37,802 nucleotides of DNA, from positions 1 to 37,802 of the forward strand of contig NZ_FOBL01000024.1 of assembly GCF_900109825.1 (NCBI RefSeq). The letters are read 5' to 3'. Shown piece after piece: positions 33,556 through 37,802 of the stretch. Origin of the DNA: Alkalibacterium putridalgicola (GTDB lineage Bacteria > Bacillota > Bacilli > Lactobacillales > Carnobacteriaceae_A). Within the stretch, counting starts at the first letter, position 1. Each line of letters begins with the position of its first letter. Under the pieces are notes generated by a model. The model did no database searches and was not told the DNA's origin. It saw only the letters and a list, made by a program, of their open reading frames with translations. Position numbers and translations under genes: made by a program.

Positions 33556-34092
33556 ATGATTATTATTTTAGTTGGCGCCCCGGGATCGGGTAAAGGGACA
33601 GTGGCAGAACGCATTCAAAACAAGTATGAATTTCCCATTGTATCCTCGGGGGAAATATTGCGTAACGAAATGAAACAGGAGACGGCAATTGGAAAACAAG
33701 TCTTAAGTTATGTATCTTCAGGGAAATTAGTGCCGGATAGAATAATCACCGCACTTATTAAACAAAAAATAAGCAAACATCAGCATAAATGCTCGGTTGT
33801 CTTAGATGGTTATCCTCGCAATTTAAACCAGTCATTAGCTTTGGAGGATATAACCCAGACAAAACAGAGAGTATTCTATCTGGATGTTCCAAAGGATATC
33901 TTAAAAGAGCGGCTTATAAATCGTGGAAGAACAGACGACACCGAAAAGGTAATCGAACAGCGTTTTGAAGTTTTCTTAAACGAGACCCGACCGATTTTAG
34001 ATTACTACAAAAGAAGAGACACATTAGTTAGAATAAGTGGAACATCGTCAGATGAAATCTTTCGAAAAATCGATGCACTTTTATCGAAGTAG
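33556..34092 (+). CDS. Short adenylate kinase-like nucleotide kinase (lid-less paralogue)
   Basis: The 178-residue protein has P-loop GAPGSGKGT (7-15), the NMP-binding SSGEILRNEM and VVLDGYPRNLNQ, all Adk-like. Where the housekeeping enzyme at 16329 has its zinc lid, this one has only NRGRTDDTEKV, as in short adenylate or UMP/CMP kinases. So it is a distinct paralogue, and substrate choice (AMP or another NMP) is open. AAAGGAG precedes the ATG. It lies between the gap pseudogene and the two-component genes; its lack of Cys-zinc could matter if metals are limiting or toxic, a speculation. Confidence 0.85.
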   Translation: MIIILVGAPGSGKGTVAERIQNKYEFPIVSSGEILRNEMKQETAIGKQVLSYVSSGKLVPDRIITALIKQKISKHQHKCSVVLDGYPRNLNQSLALEDITQTKQRVFYLDVPKDILKERLINRGRTDDTEKVIEQRFEVFLNETRPILDYYKRRDTLVRISGTSSDEIFRKIDALLSK

Positions 34093-34161
34093 AGCAGTGC
34101 AGTATAATGTATTGCGGATACATTTCTTTCTGATGAATAGTGGATAAAGGAGACCAGGTGA

Positions 34162-34860
34162 ATGAACATATTAGTTGTTGATGACGAGCAGTCGATTCTG
34201 GAAATCGTCCAGGCTTATTTAAATGCTGACGGCCATGATGTTTATATAGCATCTACTGGTGAAAAAGCATTTGAAACATTTTATAATCACAGCATTGACT
34301 TTATCATCTTAGATATTATGCTGCCGGATTATACTGGCTGGGAGATTTGCGAGAAAATTAGAGAATCGTCGGATGTACCTATTATCTTGCTGACCGCTAA
34401 ATCGAATGAATCAGACGTTATCAAGGGACTGAAACTTGGGGCAGATGATTACGTCACGAAGCCTTTTAGTCCTAAAGAACTGCTTGCCAGAATCGTAACA
34501 GTAATGAGAAGGATGAAAACAGTCAATAATGAGGATAAACTGACTTTTAATAAAGGTGATCTGGTCATCTTCCCTAATACAATGGAAGTAGTTGCGCATG
34601 GAGACAATGTGTTATTAACTCACACAGAATTTGAACTTCTGGAGATCATGGCAAGAGAACCGCGTCACGTCTTTTCTCGTGATCAATTGCTTGAAAAGGT
34701 AAAAGGACTGGAAGCCACGGCAATGGACAGAGTGATCGACTCCCATATAAAAAATTTGAGAGCAAAAATCGAGAGAGACCCTAAAATACCGATGTATATT
34801 GAAACTGTACACGGCAGCGGTTACCGTTTTGGAGTGAATTATGAAGAGAACCTTATTTAG
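34162..34860 (+). CDS. OmpR/PhoB-family response regulator
   Basis: The 232-residue regulator has a receiver domain with Asp7-Asp8, phospho-acceptor Asp51 (IILDIMLPD), Thr78 and Lys100, followed by a winged-helix domain with TEFELLEIMAREPRHVFSRD and HIKNLRAKIERDP...VHGSGYRFG. It overlaps the kinase gene by 20 bp. A candidate target is the 11-bp-spaced direct repeat upstream of 27716 and 29917. TATAAT at 34103 could be its -10, with no good -35. Confidence 0.93.
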   Translation: MNILVVDDEQSILEIVQAYLNADGHDVYIASTGEKAFETFYNHSIDFIILDIMLPDYTGWEICEKIRESSDVPIILLTAKSNESDVIKGLKLGADDYVTKPFSPKELLARIVTVMRRMKTVNNEDKLTFNKGDLVIFPNTMEVVAHGDNVLLTHTEFELLEIMAREPRHVFSRDQLLEKVKGLEATAMDRVIDSHIKNLRAKIERDPKIPMYIETVHGSGYRFGVNYEENLI

Positions 34861-36217
34861 TCATTTATTCATTTATATTCTAAGTGGAAGTATACTCATG
34901 ATTTCTTTATTCAGTTTTTTGACCTTTCAACTTACTGAAAACAGATTTGATGATTACTTGAGTGACCGTTTTATAAATGAAAGAGAAACAGTCATCGAAA
35001 CCATCGAAACAGCATATGACGGTGAAAGTCAGTGGGACCGGGAAATACTTTCTGGCGCTATTCAGAATGCCATGCATTCGCATATGTTTGTGCGGATCGT
35101 GGATGCAGACGGTAATGAAATAATCAGTCAGTCCTCACCGATGGGACAGCATATGCGGGGCATGCAAATGATTGAAGTGCTGCCTGGGGAAGACTGGTTT
35201 GAAGAAGAAGTAGACTTGTTTTCAGGTGAGAATAATATCGGGACAGCATTTATCACTTACCCGGGTTTTCAGGACTATACTTCTGAAGAAGAAGAGTTCA
35301 TTGAAGATCTGATCCTTTTGATTGCATTGATGGGTCTGCTAACTTTTGTTATTGCCGGGGTTATGGCCTACCTCATATCCAGACGTTTGAGCAGGCCAAT
35401 TGCAGCGACCAGCGAACGGACACAGCAAATCGCTCAAGGACGGGATATTGGAGAAGCTGAAACCAAAGATGAAAAAATCAGCGAGCTCTTCCAGCTGCAG
35501 CAGAGCGTCAATGTTCTAGCCGCTCGGTTAGCCGAGCAGAAAAGAATTCGGAATCAGATGGTTTCGGATCTGGCTCATGAGGTGAGGACGCCTTTGACTA
35601 CGCTGCAGGGGAATGTTGAGGCCATGCTGGACGGTGTCTGGGAGGTCACGCCTGAACGGCTAAATAGCCTGAATCGTCAGGTCATACGTCTCGCTCATTT
35701 AGTCCAGCTGATTGATCAGCTGGACGATACAGAAAACACAAATAAGCAATTGAATCTCGAAACGTTTGATATCAAAGAACTGCTATCTAATATCTCCATC
35801 TCATTTGAACCGCAGGTTAATGAAAAGCAGGTGACTCTAAATCTAAAAGCACAGTCGGAAATGATTGAAGCGGATAGAAATAAGCTGGAACAGGTGATAA
35901 CAAATCTATTAGCCAATGCAGTTAAATTCACACCCGAAGATGGGGAAATCAGTTTAATATCCAAACGCATCAAGAATGAAATTATAATAATGATTCAGGA
36001 TAACGGGAAGGGGATACCAGAAGATAAGTTAGACTACATTTTTGAGCGCTTTTATCAAGTAGAACCTTCACGGAACAGTAAACTGCAGGGTCAAGGAATC
36101 GGTCTGGCAGTTGTAAAAAGCATTATAGATGCACATCAAGGGGATATTAGAGTTGAGAGTGATGAAGGAAGAGGAACTACCTTTACGGTCGTCCTTCCCG
36201 AAAGTCAGAAAATATAA
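34841..36217 (+). CDS. Sensor histidine kinase with Met/His-rich extracellular domain
   Basis: The 458-residue kinase has TM1 (about 5-30), an extracellular domain (31-154), TM2 (155-180), a HAMP domain (about 178-232), the H-box SDLAHEVRTPLTTL (His246), N-box NLLANAVKF, and G-boxes DNGKGIPED and GQGIGLAVVKS. The sensor part contains AMHSHMF (77-83) and MGQHMRGMQM (101-110), clusters of Met and His resembling those used for Cu(I)/Ag(I) binding in CusS-type sensors. Metal sensing is an inference. It is cotranscribed with the regulator. Confidence 0.92.
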   Translation: MKRTLFSHLFIYILSGSILMISLFSFLTFQLTENRFDDYLSDRFINERETVIETIETAYDGESQWDREILSGAIQNAMHSHMFVRIVDADGNEIISQSSPMGQHMRGMQMIEVLPGEDWFEEEVDLFSGENNIGTAFITYPGFQDYTSEEEEFIEDLILLIALMGLLTFVIAGVMAYLISRRLSRPIAATSERTQQIAQGRDIGEAETKDEKISELFQLQQSVNVLAARLAEQKRIRNQMVSDLAHEVRTPLTTLQGNVEAMLDGVWEVTPERLNSLNRQVIRLAHLVQLIDQLDDTENTNKQLNLETFDIKELLSNISISFEPQVNEKQVTLNLKAQSEMIEADRNKLEQVITNLLANAVKFTPEDGEISLISKRIKNEIIIMIQDNGKGIPEDKLDYIFERFYQVEPSRNSKLQGQGIGLAVVKSIIDAHQGDIRVESDEGRGTTFTVVLPESQKI

Positions 36218-36249
36218 AAAGATTGAACTGATATAGAAAAAGGAAGTAG

Positions 36250-36563
36250 TTTAAAAAACAAACAGTTCTAGGACAAAGTATACTGTTTATACTGATGGGA
36301 TGTACAGGTAATACGAATCTAACGGGTTCAAAAGTTAAGATAGATATATTAGAAAAAGACGGTAATGAAGTTATTCTGGATGTGGAACAGGACAAGGCAT
36401 GCCGGAAGCGGTTGTAGTAATAGAAGAAGTTTATACTATAACGGTTGACGCCGTCGACTGTACATCAAATACTGATGTTGGAAGAGTAACTAATCTTATG
36501 CTGGTCATAGAAGTCGAACTAAAAACACCTAAGGATCGAGATCTAACGATCATCGTACAATAG
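36250..36563 (+). pseudogene. Broken lipoprotein gene
   Basis: From TTT at 36250, where a start codon would be expected (AAGGAAG just upstream), the frame reads KKQTVLGQSILFILMGC, a standard lipoprotein signal peptide with lipobox LMGC (Cys18, 36301-36303), then TGNTNLTGSKVKIDILEKDG to a stop after DKACRKRL. In another frame the sequence continues as GMPEAVVVIEEVYTITVDAV, with GRVTNLMLVIEVELKTPK and ending TAG at 36561-36563. So the start is lost and a frameshift splits the body. The family is not recognised. It lies next to the sensor kinase in the same region as Lgt and Lit paralogues, which act on lipoproteins. Confidence 0.72.
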
Positions 36564-36965
36564 TTGTTGGAATAAAAAGAACTCAATGAGTGCTGATTTC
36601 CGGCGTATTAATTTATGTATCTATCTAACTTGTAAAGTAACTATTTAAAGTTGCCAGGATAATAAATTTCTATCTTACCTCTTAAGTATGCAATACCGCA
36701 TTTTATTGCAAACAGTTCGATAATCAACTAGTAGTTGAGAAGGAGCTATTGTGAAGGTATCTGTTTACTCAAGGCACGTAATGTTCGAGTGTGCTGATAA
36801 AACCACTGTAGGGATCTTCAACTAATTTTTTCATCGTAGCTATCTTTGAATAATCCATAGATTTATTCTACCTTCTTTATCATCGATTTTTCAAACGATA
36901 TCCAGGACGCTACCCTCAACGACAATGATAATTGAACCTGACAGTTCATACTTTCTGTAATATTT
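36564..36965. other. Gene-free stretch with short relic-like frames
   Basis: No full gene is visible. Two very short frames look like leftovers: GTG 36751-36825 (+), 24 codons, with AAGGAG upstream; and ATG 36858-36769 (-), 29 codons, starting MDYSKIATMKKLVEDPYSGF. A palindrome CAACT-AGT-AGTTG lies at 36725-36737. It is probably degraded sequence between the two-component locus and the IS66 element. Confidence 0.5.
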
Positions 36966-37017
36966 AAAACGATCCGGAGGGCGACGTGATGTAAACGTTG
37001 CCCTCCGGATCGGTTTT
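36966..37017. terminator. Strong GC-rich terminator hairpin
   Basis: CGATCCGGAGGGC (36970-36982) pairs fully with GCCCTCCGGATCG (37000-37012), flanked by AAAA on the left and TTTT on the right, so it can act in both directions. It separates the pseudogene region from the IS66 remnant. Confidence 0.88.
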
Positions 37018-37052
37018 CATTTTTTTTAAAGATGAGAAGTCTTTATTACAAA

Positions 37053-37072
37053 GTAAGCGATGAATAGCTGAG
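37053..37072. mobile_element. Possible terminal inverted repeat of the IS66 element
   Basis: GTAAGCGATGAATAGCTGAG at 37053 begins with GTAA, as many IS66-family ends do, and lies about 90 bp past the transposase stop. The other end is outside the window, so neither inverted repeat pairing nor target duplication can be checked. Confidence 0.35.
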
Positions 37073-37083
37073 TACCTACAAAT

Positions 37084-37117
37084 AAAAATCGGACACCTCT
37101 ATAATGAGAAATGTCCG
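37084..37117 (-). terminator. Terminator after the IS66 transposase
   Basis: On the minus strand CGGACA (complement of 37112-37117) and TGTCCG (complement of 37090-37095), with an inner CTC/GAG pair, form a hairpin followed by a T-run (complement of AAAAA at 37085-37089). It lies 23 nt beyond the transposase stop. Confidence 0.6.
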
Positions 37118-37139
37118 AAGAGTATAATAGACTGAATGT

Positions 37140-37802
37140 CTAGCGACATTCCACCTGTACCTTTGGATTCCATGGCAAATAAGCCTCCAAGGGTGTATTT
37201 TGTCGATTTGGAAGGTAAGTTAAGAGGTAGTCCAGATATTTTCGTGGATGTAATCCGTTGGATTTGGCCGTCTCGACGAGGCTCAAAATAGTCGCAACGG
37301 CATGAGCACCCTCAAAAGATTTTGAAAACAGCAAGTTCTTTCTGCCCATAACGAGTGACTTGATGCCACGTTCGGCTAGATTGTTGGATAGCACGAGACG
37401 GCCGTCCTTCAGAACGTTCATCATTCGCTCTTTCTGATTCAGCGCTTAGTTGATCGCTGTGCCAAGTTTGCCATGCGCAGTTAGGGATTCACACCAGTCA
37501 AAAAACGCCTCAAGCTTCGGCTTCACTAGTTCTAAGCGCTGATCATACCGTTCGCTAACAGATAAGTCCTTGAGGGACTTATCCAACACAAATAACTCGT
37601 TACACAGCGTGACTCCCTTATGAGCGACACTCTTACTGGAATAGTTCTTTGGACGGGCGTCATAGAACTTCCGTCTGATATGCGCCAGACAGGCAATCAT
37701 CGTCATCCCTGGAAGATTGTTGTACCCGGAGAACCCATCACTATGTAGATAGCCAGTGTACTCCTCTAAGAAATCTCTAGGGACAGAGCCGCTGCGTGAT
37801 GG
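37140..37802 (-). pseudogene. IS66-family transposase (TnpC) C-terminal part, with internal stop
   Basis: Read from the window edge, the protein contains YLHSDGFSGYNNL (catalytic Asp), IACLAHIRRKFYDARPKN, a helical region, then SNNLAERGIKSLVMGRKNLL (catalytic Glu) and the typical end YLLTYLPNR...EAYLPWNPK. A single in-frame TAA at 37446-37448 splits it between GKLGTAIN and ALNQKERMMN; both halves are in the same frame. The 5' part, including the first catalytic Asp, is beyond the window. It is probably an inactive copy unless the stop is a sequencing error. Confidence 0.9.

Noticed and set aside
36751-36825. 24-codon frame with a good ribosome binding site (MKVSVYSRHVMFECADKTTV)
   Set aside because: Too short to support a function without comparison, and it lies in a degraded region; probably a relic.
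36769-36858. 29-codon minus-strand frame (MDYSKIATMKKLVEDPYSGF), vaguely like the start of a carboxymuconolactone decarboxylase-family protein
   Set aside because: Too short and the resemblance is only by eye; not enough for a call beyond relic.

Overview
The window is about 37.8 kb of a low-GC Gram-positive chromosome. Gene order and protein sequences point to Lactobacillales, most plausibly Carnobacteriaceae (an Alkalibacterium, Marinilactibacillus or Carnobacterium relative). Supporting this are the continuous S10-spc-alpha ribosomal superoperon, adk followed directly by infA with no map between them, zinc-type S14, L36 and adenylate kinase, the ecfA1-ecfA2-ecfT-truA string after rplQ, and strong GGAGG ribosome binding sites. 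The genus is inferred.

Layout. (1) 1-331 is the end of a 51-bp tandem repeat array, followed by a terminator. (2) 564-4949, minus strand, is a three-gene operon: MoxR-type AAA+ ATPase, DUF58 protein and membrane transglutaminase-like protein. (3) 5312-19795 is the ribosomal superoperon: a strong promoter, a roughly 200-nt leader, then rpsJ to rplQ with secY, adk, infA and rpoA. It has an internal terminator-like hairpin before adk and an internal promoter before infA. (4) 20165-22649 encodes the ECF transporter module. (5) 22752-23344 holds a second, unrelated 51-bp repeat array, flanked on both sides by copies of one hairpin motif. (6) 23414-25779 carries truA, a P-loop kinase and a methyltransferase. 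(7) From about 26 kb onward the window becomes accessory.

The accessory part holds two paralogous secreted M23 (LytM) proteins, two small secreted Met/His-rich proteins, an Lgt paralogue, a one-helix protein with a Met/His-rich motif, a Lit-like lipoprotein intramolecular transacylase (DUF1461/TIGR01906), a decayed GAPDH gene, a second lid-less adenylate kinase, an OmpR-type two-component system whose sensor domain is Met/His-rich, a broken lipoprotein gene, and an IS66 transposase remnant running off the end.

The main discovery candidate is this last region. Lit paralogues are known from transmissible copper-resistance loci. Here an Lgt paralogue and a Lit homologue sit with several Met/His-rich exported or membrane proteins and a sensor kinase carrying a similar motif, MG-x-HMRG. 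Upstream of both Met/His-rich secreted-protein genes lies the same pair of 11-bp-spaced direct repeats, at exactly the same distance from the -10 element. I infer a metal-responsive (copper or silver-like) envelope and lipoprotein-remodelling regulon. No metal ATPase or oxidase is visible, so the metal link is an inference. Several genes here are damaged: an A8 frameshift in the second M23 signal peptide, the gap pseudogene, the lipoprotein pseudogene and a stop codon in the IS66 gene.
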